Assembly (NCBI RefSeq): GCF_015207425.1
Contig: NZ_JADEWZ010000017.1
Location: 60,547 to 124,546, forward strand
Reading direction: 5' to 3'
Length of the DNA: 64,000 bases
Source of the DNA: Lusitaniella coriacea LEGE 07157
Lineage (GTDB): Bacteria; Cyanobacteriota; Cyanobacteriia; Cyanobacteriales; Spirulinaceae
Part shown: positions 20,864-28,842 of the stretch, piece by piece
Layout: the number at the start of each line of letters is the position of its first letter
How positions within the stretch are numbered: the first letter of the stretch is position 1
Position numbers and translations under genes: made by a program
Notes under the pieces: generated by a model
Told to the model about the DNA's origin: nothing
The model's database searches: none
Seen by the model: the letters and a program-made list of their open reading frames with translations, nothing else

Positions 20864-21370
20864 AGTGTGACATTAGAGCATTATAGCCGATCTTTTTGAC
20901 CTTAGTGGCTTCCTAGGAAAAAAATAAGTTCGAGTTATTCCTTGGGTTCGCAACGCTCGATGGGGAGACGAGTTCAGTCAACGGTCATCAGTTATCAGTT
21001 TGGGAGATACGGAGACACGGGGACGCGGAGAGAAGGATTGATAGTGCTATAACTGACGCTGTGCATGATATAGTACTTGTGTACTAATTCGAGCATTCCT
21101 CTTGAAAATTGCGAAAACAGTCAACTTGAGAAAATGCTGAAATTAAATTTCAACAAGGGTTTCTGTGCCACATACCCGCCCTTGCCAACAACCCAGGACA
21201 ATTTTCATGTATAGTATTTGTAGCACAAAAAAATACAGTCACGATCGAACAACTCAGCACGCTCCTAAAAAGCGGCACGCACGATGAAAAAATTTGAACC
21301 GTTTTGGAAAAATCAAAGAAATTTGCGGGTAGGTTAACCCGTTTTGCAAACAACGCATTAGCATAGAGGG
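20864..21370. other. Intergenic region upstream of ldpA
   Basis: About 500 bases without a supportable gene. It contains one copy of the gacacggggacgcggagag short repeat (about 21010-21030). The divergent layout (tRNA leftwards, ldpA rightwards) means both promoters should lie here. A small palindromic word at 21072-21085 (agtacttgtgtact) could be an operator, but nothing else supports that. Confidence 0.4.
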
Positions 21371-22549
21371 GTGGATGAACTGTACTCACCCTTAAACGCT
21401 TTAAGGTCGGGTCGCTGGTTTAAGCTCATCTGCGGAGCGAGTTTCCAGCACCTCCCGGCAGTGCGCAATTTGGCACTGGTCTATACCCTTGCGGGTGCGG
21501 ATTGCATTGATGTCGCGGCAGACCAAGCAGTAATTGTTGCGGTGCAAGAGGCTTTGGCAGTCGCCCAAAGTCTTACGGAACTTGCCGCACAACGCGGTTT
21601 CCATCGGAAGGGGCGACCTTGGTTGATGGTCAGTCTCAATGATGGGGAAGATCCGCACTTCCGCAAAGCAGAATTTGATGCAACTCAATGTCCGTCGGAT
21701 TGTCCTCGCCCTTGCGAGGCGATTTGCCCTGCACAAGCGATCGCGTTTTCCCCAGAGAAACCCATTGAATCCGGCGTAATTGACGAACGCTGTTATGGAT
21801 GCGGTCGCTGTTTGCCCGTTTGTCCGTCCCAGCTTATTTTTGCACGTTCTTTTGTTTCAACGCCTAGCGCGATCGCGGCAACTTTAAATCCCCTAAACAT
21901 CGATGCGATTGAAATTCACACTCATGCGGGTAACTTTGAGGATTTTACAAGATTGTGGCGGGAAATTTCTCCTTTGCGCGATCGGCTGAAACTGCTTGCT
22001 ATTAGCTGTCCCGACCATCCTCAACTCATCCCCTACCTCCAATCCCTCTATGATTTTATTGCTCCTCTCCCCCATCCCCTGGTTTGGCAAACCGATGGTC
22101 GTCCCATGAGTGGCGATATCGGCAAAGGCGCGACTCGCGCGGCGGTCAAACTGGCGCAAAAAGTCCTCGCTGCCAAGCTTCCCGGACACGTCCAACTTGC
22201 AGGCGGAACGAACGAGTACACTGTCACAAAACTCAAAACCCAAGGATTGCTGCAACTCGCAAGGCGCGAATCTTTAACCTTTAACCTTTCCCCCTTCCCC
22301 AAACATCCCCCGGATGTCCTTCGCGCAACCGAGAGTTACCACGATCCCTCTTCTGTCTCCGGCGTTGCCTACGGCAGTTATGCCCGTTCTTTACTCTCGC
22401 CTCTTCTTAACCAACTCGAAACTCGCAATGCAGAGAATCCGATATCCACCCGTCCCCAACTGGAAAAACATCCCGATTTATTATGGCAAGCTGTTGCCAT
22501 TGCTCATTCCCTTGTCTCCCAACTCAAACCCGTACAGGTCAATCTTTAG
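21371..22549 (+). CDS. ldpA: Light-dependent period protein LdpA (Fe-S circadian clock input)
   Basis: 392 residues from a GTG start. LdpA in Synechococcus elongatus carries iron-sulfur centres, senses redox state and tunes circadian period. The conserved N-terminal core WFKLICGASFQHLPAVRNL and GADCIDVAAD is present. Two ferredoxin-like clusters follow: CPSDCPRPCEAICP and CYGCGRCLPVCP (about residues 117-160), enough cysteines for two Fe4S4 centres. The C-terminal half (about 170-390) is the family's own domain. No kai genes are in the window, as is usual for ldpA. Confidence 0.92.
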   Translation: MDELYSPLNALRSGRWFKLICGASFQHLPAVRNLALVYTLAGADCIDVAADQAVIVAVQEALAVAQSLTELAAQRGFHRKGRPWLMVSLNDGEDPHFRKAEFDATQCPSDCPRPCEAICPAQAIAFSPEKPIESGVIDERCYGCGRCLPVCPSQLIFARSFVSTPSAIAATLNPLNIDAIEIHTHAGNFEDFTRLWREISPLRDRLKLLAISCPDHPQLIPYLQSLYDFIAPLPHPLVWQTDGRPMSGDIGKGATRAAVKLAQKVLAAKLPGHVQLAGGTNEYTVTKLKTQGLLQLARRESLTFNLSPFPKHPPDVLRATESYHDPSSVSGVAYGSYARSLLSPLLNQLETRNAENPISTRPQLEKHPDLLWQAVAIAHSLVSQLKPVQVNL

Positions 22550-22677
22550 AGCAATGCGAGATTCTGCATTGTTCGTTGAACACCCCTACGATACAATCTC
22601 CTCCCGAAAGATGACCTAAATCGCGTTTAACAAATCTAATCCCTTTATCCCTTAGTAATTGAAACCATAAGATTGTT

Positions 22678-24492
22678 ATGGTAAACACTCAGAACGTAAA
22701 CCCTTTGAAGTCCCAGAGTTTAGCGTCTAACCCAGCCCAGAGGGTGCGAGAAGATAACACGACTCAACGAACGGAAATTACTGACAATCTCGACCAACTG
22801 CTTGATATTTTTCCCGCAGCAATCTGCACAAAACTTAAGGAACATCCTGAAAAAGAGAGCATGATTGAGATCGTCATGGATTTGGGACGCTTCCCGGAAA
22901 CTCGCTTCCCCGATCGCGCGGAATACCTCAGCCAAACCCCCATTTCGCGAGAGGATTTACAGTATACCATCGAGCGCGTCGGCATCTTTAGCGGCGACAA
23001 TCGAGCGGGAATCGAACGAACCCTACACCGCATTAGCGCCATGCGCAATCGCCAGGGGGAAATTGTTGGTTTGACCTGCCGCGTCGGTCGAGCGATCTTA
23101 GGAACCATTGGCACGATCCGCGATTTAGTGGAAACCGGAAAATCCATCCTCCTTTTGGGTCGTCCCGGCGTAGGCAAAACGACTGCCCTGCGAGAGATTG
23201 CCAGGGTTTTGGCGGACGAACTGGACAAGCGCGTGGTGATTATCGATACTTCTAATGAAATTGCAGGAGATGGGGATATTCCTCACCCCGCGATCGGTCG
23301 CGCGCGTCGAATGCAAGTGGCTCGTCCGGAACTGCAACATCAGGTGATGATCGAGGCGGTGGAGAACCATATGCCAGAAGTGATTGTCATCGATGAAATC
23401 GGTACAGAATTGGAAGCCCTCGCCGCCCGAACCATCGCCGAACGAGGCGTACAATTGGTGGGAACGGCACACGGAAACCAAATTGAAAACCTGATCAAAA
23501 ACCCCACCCTATCGGATTTGGTCGGTGGCATTCAAGCGGTAACCTTGGGGGATGATGAGGCGCGACGGCGCGGTTCGCAAAAAACAGTTCTGGAACGCAA
23601 AGCACCTCCAACCTTTGAAATTGCAGTCGAAATGTTAGAACGGCAAAGTTGGGTCGTGCATCCCGATGTGGCGGAAACTGTTGACTTGCTGCTGCGCGGG
23701 CAAAATCCAAAACCTCAAGTCAGAACGGTTTCTGATGAGGGGGAAGTGACGATTAGCGCTTCTCCCCCAACGCGCCCTCTACCGCCAACGCTGCCTTTGA
23801 CCTCTCGTACTGCAACACCCGCACAACCCAGGGGATGGCGAGCGTCGGGACGAATGCAGCCCTTACCCAACCAAGCTCAAACTCGCGCTGCTTTAAATAG
23901 CGATTTCGAGAAAATGCTCGATCGTTCCTGGCATCAACGAGAGACTTTCAACGATGAGATGCGCGTTCCTGGCCCGAATGGGGAGGAGTGGCCTGTCTAT
24001 GTGTATCCTTACGGTATTGGTCGCACTCAACTCAATCAGGTTATTGAGTTGCTGAACTTACCGATTGTGTTGACGAAGGATATGAATAGTGCGGATGCAA
24101 TCTTGGCACTGCGATCGCAGATTAAAAATCATTCCAAACTGCGCAGTATTGCCAAAGCCCGCCAATTGCCGATTCATGCGGTGAAATCCGGTACGATGCC
24201 CCAGTTGACGCGAACGTTGCGTCGTTTGGCGGGGATGGAAGACCCCAATGAGCCGGAAACTCCCGATTTGCGACTGTTTACCCAAAATGGTAGCGATGAT
24301 GAAATTGAGGCGTTGGAGGAGGCGCGTTTGGCGGTGGAACAGATTGTGATTCCTAAAAGACAGCCTGTGGAATTGTTGCCGCGATCGCCAAAAGTCCGGA
24401 AAATGCAACACGAGTTAGTGGAGCATTATCGCTTGCAGTCGGACAGTTTTGGGGAAGAACCCAATCGTCGATTGCGCATCTATCCTGCGTAA
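22678..24492 (+). CDS. Ycf45-like AAA ATPase with C-terminal R3H domain
   Basis: 604 residues. It resembles the Ycf45 family known in plastids and cyanobacteria. Residues about 35-330 form a secretion-ATPase-like P-loop unit with LLLGRPGVGKTTALREI (Walker A near 158-166) and EVIVIDEIGTELEA (Walker B). A Pro-rich linker (about 360-410) separates it from a C-terminal part that ends in an R3H-like single-strand nucleic-acid-binding segment (EALEEARLAVEQIV ... YRLQSDSFGEEPNRRLRIYP). The role is unknown; nucleic-acid remodelling is an inference. Confidence 0.87.
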   Translation: MVNTQNVNPLKSQSLASNPAQRVREDNTTQRTEITDNLDQLLDIFPAAICTKLKEHPEKESMIEIVMDLGRFPETRFPDRAEYLSQTPISREDLQYTIERVGIFSGDNRAGIERTLHRISAMRNRQGEIVGLTCRVGRAILGTIGTIRDLVETGKSILLLGRPGVGKTTALREIARVLADELDKRVVIIDTSNEIAGDGDIPHPAIGRARRMQVARPELQHQVMIEAVENHMPEVIVIDEIGTELEALAARTIAERGVQLVGTAHGNQIENLIKNPTLSDLVGGIQAVTLGDDEARRRGSQKTVLERKAPPTFEIAVEMLERQSWVVHPDVAETVDLLLRGQNPKPQVRTVSDEGEVTISASPPTRPLPPTLPLTSRTATPAQPRGWRASGRMQPLPNQAQTRAALNSDFEKMLDRSWHQRETFNDEMRVPGPNGEEWPVYVYPYGIGRTQLNQVIELLNLPIVLTKDMNSADAILALRSQIKNHSKLRSIAKARQLPIHAVKSGTMPQLTRTLRRLAGMEDPNEPETPDLRLFTQNGSDDEIEALEEARLAVEQIVIPKRQPVELLPRSPKVRKMQHELVEHYRLQSDSFGEEPNRRLRIYPA

Positions 24493-24502
24493 GGGGTTAA
24501 CG

Positions 24503-24569
24503 AACCCACATTCTACTGTATCTATCTCCCCTCTCCCAGGTTTGGGAGAGGGGCTGGGGGAGAGGGCTT
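24503..24569. repeat. Dispersed hairpin repeat, copy 1
   Basis: The stretch begins aacccacattctact and contains cccctctccca facing tgggagagggg, an 11-bp inverted repeat, then ctgggggagagggctt. A second copy with the same flank and the same hairpin lies at 48421-48486. Located just downstream of the Ycf45-like gene, it could also act as its transcript end, though no T-run follows. Confidence 0.75.
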
Positions 24570-24684
24570 CAACGGTTGTTTAAACCTGCCCAACCCTAAA
24601 GTTTGACCCCAAAGTGCATAAGTGCGGCATTCCCAGACGTAAGTAATAACAACAGGCTAAATTACTTTAATTTGGGTAATACTA

Positions 24685-24837
24685 ATGGTTTCTCCAAAAA
24701 CGATTGTTCTCCGTTTGGTTTGCGCGATCGCGTTTATCGGATTAATCGCCGATACCTATCCCCATCCCGAACTTGCTCCTGGCGTTCTAAGCTCGACGAT
24801 GCAACGGTTTTCAAGCGTTAAGCAAATCAACCTTTAA
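24685..24837 (+). CDS. Possible small secreted or membrane protein, 50 aa
   Basis: An ATG-TAA frame of 50 residues starting MVSPKTIVLRLVCAIAFIGL: a short basic head, one hydrophobic segment, then a polar tail. A HIP1-like site lies inside the hydrophobic segment. There is no clear ribosome site and no family that I recognise, so this remains a candidate only. Confidence 0.3.
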   Translation: MVSPKTIVLRLVCAIAFIGLIADTYPHPELAPGVLSSTMQRFSSVKQINL

Positions 24838-24916
24838 TTGCCCATTACAAAAAATTCTCCGTGTCCCCGTGTCAATTCTAACTAGGGCGATTCAAGGAGA
24901 TTTTATATCCCTATCT

Positions 24917-25231
24917 CTAACTCTCAAGGCGAGATTTCACATCCGCCGCAAAATCCTCATACCGCCTTAAAGACGTGACCTCAACGCGAACGTGCTGACC
25001 GTTTTTTTTCATAATGGGCAAATCGAGAAGAATTTGGTCGAGGGTTTCAGGAGAGGGAACATCCACAATGGCAATCACCCGGCGCATCCCCACGCATTTC
25101 CACAAATCCACAACCACTCCTGCCTGCTTTGCGCCTAATGCAACATCCGCCTCTTCTGACCAAATTGCAAACAATTCTTGCTGGGACATCCCTGCTGGGT
25201 ATTCCACATGAAAATCCAAGTGATATAACAT
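24917..25231 (-). CDS. Muconolactone isomerase-like (CatC) family protein
   Basis: 104 residues from ATG 25231, beginning MLYHLDFHVEYPAGM, the hallmark N-terminus of the muconolactone delta-isomerase family. In soil bacteria CatC acts in catechol degradation; in cyanobacteria the homologue sits outside any such pathway and its substrate is unknown. AGGAGG at 25243-25248 lies 11 bases upstream. A longer TTG start would swallow that ribosome site. No catabolic neighbours are seen. Confidence 0.8.
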   Translation of the reverse strand: MLYHLDFHVEYPAGMSQQELFAIWSEEADVALGAKQAGVVVDLWKCVGMRRVIAIVDVPSPETLDQILLDLPIMKKNGQHVRVEVTSLRRYEDFAADVKSRLES

Positions 25232-25443
25232 CGTGCCGATTGCCTCCTGTACCAAAATATAAGGTTGATTTTATTCTCCCAAAATTTCAAAGAGAGATAT
25301 AGCGTATTCTAAACTTTTGTAATTCAAAGTCTTTGATTTTAGGGTAATCGGTATATTCTAGTGGAAATTTGGTGTTTCCTTGAGATACTTAACTCACCTT
25401 AATTTTTAATCATTGAATGCTATAGAATAGCGATAATCTAAAA

Positions 25444-26427
25444 ATGAATCTCCCAATAATTCTGACTATTACAATTAGTTTGGTTTTTATTTATTTAGCT
25501 TTGAGTATTCTCGTTTCGGGAATACAAGAAATGACTACAATGTTTTTAGAGTGGAGAGCTAGCACGCTTAAGGAAAGTATTGTCAATCTTTTAGAGAAAG
25601 ACGAAGAAAGTTACCAAATCACAGACACTCTATATCAGCTTTCTTTGATAAAATCTCTGAATCAGGAAGGGAAATCTTTGTCAAGCTGGTTTAAGAGTTT
25701 GTTTTCAAAAGCAAGCTCAATTGGGCCTTCTTATATTCCCTCTAAACTTTTTTCTCTATCTTTACTAGAATTATTGAGAAAACACTACAATTTAGAATTC
25801 AAGGATTTTGAGGATATTGAAGATATTATTCGGAAATTAGAAGATCCAGACCTCAAATTACCCGAACAACTCAAACGCAATTTGATAATTTTAGCAAGAC
25901 AGGCGAGATATCGCGTCACAAGTGCTGAATTTAAGATTAGGAATTTTGAAAAAGAAATTGCCTACTGGTTTGACGAATCGATGAATCGTGCTTCGGGAGT
26001 TTATACGCGCAATGCCAAAGGGTTTGCATTATTAATTGGCTTTTTCGTCGCGGTGTGTGCCAACGCAGATACGCTCAATATGATTAATCGTTTGAACACA
26101 GAACCCATTTTACGCTCTGCGGTGAATGATGTGGCACAGAGAGTTGTTGAGGAAAAAGAAAATTGTAACGATCGCCAGTGTTTGGAAGACTTGGGTTTGG
26201 ATGAAACATTATCTTTACCTGTTGGTTGGGATTTTTCGAGTTCTCGTTATCCCAAACTCCACAAACAACAGTCTAATATTTTTCTTGTTATTCTGGGATG
26301 GATTTTTACCGCGATCGCGCTTTCAATGGGCGCGCCATTTTGGTTTGACCTATTAAACCGCTTTGTGAACGTTCGCAATACAGGGAAAAAACCGAAAACA
26401 ATGGTAGAACAAGATGAAGAAGAATAA
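25444..26427 (+). CDS. Uncharacterised membrane protein, three TM segments
   Basis: 327 residues. An N-terminal hydrophobic helix (IILTITISLVFIYLALSILV) is followed by about 160 polar, helical residues, then two further hydrophobic segments (GFALLIGFFVAVCANA and IFLVILGWIFTAIALSMGAPFWFDLL). A Cys pair (CNDRQCLEDLG) lies between the last two, possibly forming a disulfide on the outer side. I do not recognise the family. It is followed after 51 bases by another membrane protein gene on the same strand. Confidence 0.7.
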   Translation: MNLPIILTITISLVFIYLALSILVSGIQEMTTMFLEWRASTLKESIVNLLEKDEESYQITDTLYQLSLIKSLNQEGKSLSSWFKSLFSKASSIGPSYIPSKLFSLSLLELLRKHYNLEFKDFEDIEDIIRKLEDPDLKLPEQLKRNLIILARQARYRVTSAEFKIRNFEKEIAYWFDESMNRASGVYTRNAKGFALLIGFFVAVCANADTLNMINRLNTEPILRSAVNDVAQRVVEEKENCNDRQCLEDLGLDETLSLPVGWDFSSSRYPKLHKQQSNIFLVILGWIFTAIALSMGAPFWFDLLNRFVNVRNTGKKPKTMVEQDEEE

Positions 26428-26478
26428 TCATTCTCCTATAAAACGTTGACGAGTAACATCTAAAAAGATATCTTTTTT

Positions 26479-28119
26479 ATGAATTCAACTCAACTTTCAA
26501 TTGCATTCGCCGGACTCCTTTTTGTTATTGCCATTGCCCTCGGCGCATTGGCTTTCTACAAGCTTTCTGGGTGGAAAATTCTCGATCGCGCGATCGTCGC
26601 GATCGCGCCAGCAATTTGTATCCTTTCTTTTCTGTTTGCGTTTAATCAATTTCTCATTCGTTTTGAAGGAATCCAATGGGGAGTAAAAGGGAATTGGAGT
26701 GCAGTGAGATTATTGCCCTCTTTTGCCCTCAAACACGGCTATCAAATCTACTACGATCCCAATAGCGGACCTATTACTGGAATGATTAAAGGGCCCATGA
26801 TGGCGCTTGCTTATTTGCCCGTTACCTTGGGAAGTTCCCCCGTTGTTGCTGTTATCTTAGGTTCGCTCACAGCAACTACTTTTTTCTTTGTTCCCATCCT
26901 ATGGTTGCATTTTGGGAAATCCTGGAAAGATGTGCAAACATTTATCATTTCTCTCTTTGCATTTTTGTTCTTTTGTCTATTAGTTGTCATCTCACCTGTT
27001 TTGAGATACGTCGCTTTTTCCGTCCACGCCGATGCGATTGCGCTCGGACTCAGTGCCGCTTCTTGTGCAGTTTTATACTATAACCAACAAAGAGATCGTT
27101 TTTCCACTTTATTCTTATCAGCAATATTTGTTGTCCTGGCAATTTGGACAAAACAAGTTTCTCTCCCTATTATTGTAGCAATTCCCCTATTTCTTCTCCT
27201 TGCAGAAGGTTGGCGTTGCTGCAAGCGTTATCTTCTCTGTCTTTTCATTTCTGGCATATCGATTTCTGCAATTTTGATTGCTATCTTCGATCCGAAAGCA
27301 TTATTCTTTTACTTGTTTGTCGTTCCCAGCAATCATCCTTGGCAGGGAGAAGCGGGAAAAGTAACAGCTTTACTTCAAACAGCAAAGGAGTTATTCAATT
27401 ATAGCTTTTGGCCTTTAGTTATTTTAGGCTGTGTCTTGCTCTATCATCTCTTTTTGAATGTCAAAAGAAAGACAGCAATCAGCCTATGGTTTAAACAGAA
27501 TCCCTGGATTTTGTTTGTTCTAGTTGGCATCTTTTTAGTCCCTACTGCTGTATTGGGAAAAGTTAAAGTAGGAGGAGATATTAATAACTTTGGATACAGT
27601 TTGTATTTCACAACGACAGCAGCGAGTTTGGCACTGATGCAACTGGCGATAGCTGCTAAAATCGCCGAAATCAAGATTGTTGCCCAAAGCGTTAAAATCG
27701 CTGTACTTGCTCTCTTTTCTGCCTTGATTCTTTTTCAATCGCCGAAGGTCTTCGCACTGATTCCCACCTTATCCGCCAACCTCGCTCAAGGTTTTGAGAA
27801 ATTAGAAGCTTTTCCCTCTCAAGTTGCCTATCGATACGCCAAGAACCATCCAGAAGAAGCCTACTTTCCGTGGCAAACTCTCTCAACGCTCATGGCAGAT
27901 GGAAAGATGTACCATTTTGAATATGGCTTGTTCGATCTTGACCTTGCTGGATTTCCGGCTAGCGAAGAACAGTTTTACGAATATCTTCCGGAAAACATGA
28001 AAATCATCGCTTTTTTGGGTCGTAATGATGGCTACGTTCTCAAGCGTTTACCTGAGTTTTCCCGGAAGATTGAAGTAGAGGAATTACCGGGGTGGGAAGT
28101 TTATGCGAGGGAAGAATAA
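26479..28119 (+). CDS. Polytopic membrane protein, possible GT-C glycosyltransferase
   Basis: 546 residues with about 10-12 hydrophobic segments and a soluble C-terminal tail of about 100 residues. The layout recalls lipid-linked-sugar glycosyltransferases of the GT-C fold (ArnT/PMT-like): an N-terminal helix, a polar loop with YQIYYDPNSGP before TM3, then dense helices. A catalytic Asp pair typical of GT-C enzymes is not obvious, so function is open. It likely forms an operon with the preceding membrane gene. Confidence 0.65.
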   Translation: MNSTQLSIAFAGLLFVIAIALGALAFYKLSGWKILDRAIVAIAPAICILSFLFAFNQFLIRFEGIQWGVKGNWSAVRLLPSFALKHGYQIYYDPNSGPITGMIKGPMMALAYLPVTLGSSPVVAVILGSLTATTFFFVPILWLHFGKSWKDVQTFIISLFAFLFFCLLVVISPVLRYVAFSVHADAIALGLSAASCAVLYYNQQRDRFSTLFLSAIFVVLAIWTKQVSLPIIVAIPLFLLLAEGWRCCKRYLLCLFISGISISAILIAIFDPKALFFYLFVVPSNHPWQGEAGKVTALLQTAKELFNYSFWPLVILGCVLLYHLFLNVKRKTAISLWFKQNPWILFVLVGIFLVPTAVLGKVKVGGDINNFGYSLYFTTTAASLALMQLAIAAKIAEIKIVAQSVKIAVLALFSALILFQSPKVFALIPTLSANLAQGFEKLEAFPSQVAYRYAKNHPEEAYFPWQTLSTLMADGKMYHFEYGLFDLDLAGFPASEEQFYEYLPENMKIIAFLGRNDGYVLKRLPEFSRKIEVEELPGWEVYAREE

Positions 28120-28842
28120 GGGATGTGGAACAATCTAGATTACCTTGTGGGAAACAGAAATATTTTCAAAATTAACAGAAAATGAACTTTGGTAAACTTT
28201 GGGAACTATTTTCCGAAATTGAATGCTAGGTTAAGGGAAGGTACAACGAAGTCAATCAAAGCTTCGTAAGGAAAAGAGATTAGGGCTTGTGCCTCCTGCT
28301 CTAAACTCGAACGCGGCATTCTCTTTTCATTTCGCTATCAATTAGCAACATCAATAAAAAAAAGATGGTTTCATTCTTTACTAAATCGCTTGTTCGGGTT
28401 GTTGAAAATTCTTGAAAGAAAAGGAGTTTTTGTAAGAGATAGTTTGAGCGAGCTTTTGGCGATTTGAACCACAATCATCGCACCTGAAACGGTGTTTTGG
28501 TGTAGAAAATTAAGTGGAATGAGACATTAAGCGTTATTGCCCACACCTAGTAAAGAAATTGTTTGCATACTTAAAGAGTACGTTCAAGGATATCGTTTAT
28601 TATCGTTGTTCAATTTAAAACTCGTCCCGGTCTGTAGTGTTTTTCCTATTCGGCAGCGGGACGAGTTAACTTTTGGAAATAAACCCCTCAACAGACAGCA
28701 AAAAACCCCTGGGAGTCTTGCCGTGTTTCGACCCCAAGAGTTTTTCGCTCACTATTCCTCACACACAACTGTATTATCGCTATCTTTTCCCGGTCTGGAG
28801 CGAGAGTAGTGACACTTTGGGAATTGACACGCGATCGCTATT
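28120..28842. other. Long intergenic region between convergent genes
   Basis: 723 bases between two genes that end toward each other, so no promoter is expected. Open frames here show no family features. It contains an exact 11-bp inverted repeat, aactcgtcccg (28619-28629) and cgggacgagtt (28657-28667), with 27 bases between. The word cagaccggga occurs twice in reverse sense (28628 and 28791 areas). It might hold a small RNA or a decayed gene. Confidence 0.45.

Noticed and set aside
28754..28768. A near match (attcctcacac) to the actcctcacac core of the Yfr1 small RNA
   Set aside because: One mismatch, and the two flanking hairpins and poly-T end of Yfr1 are absent.
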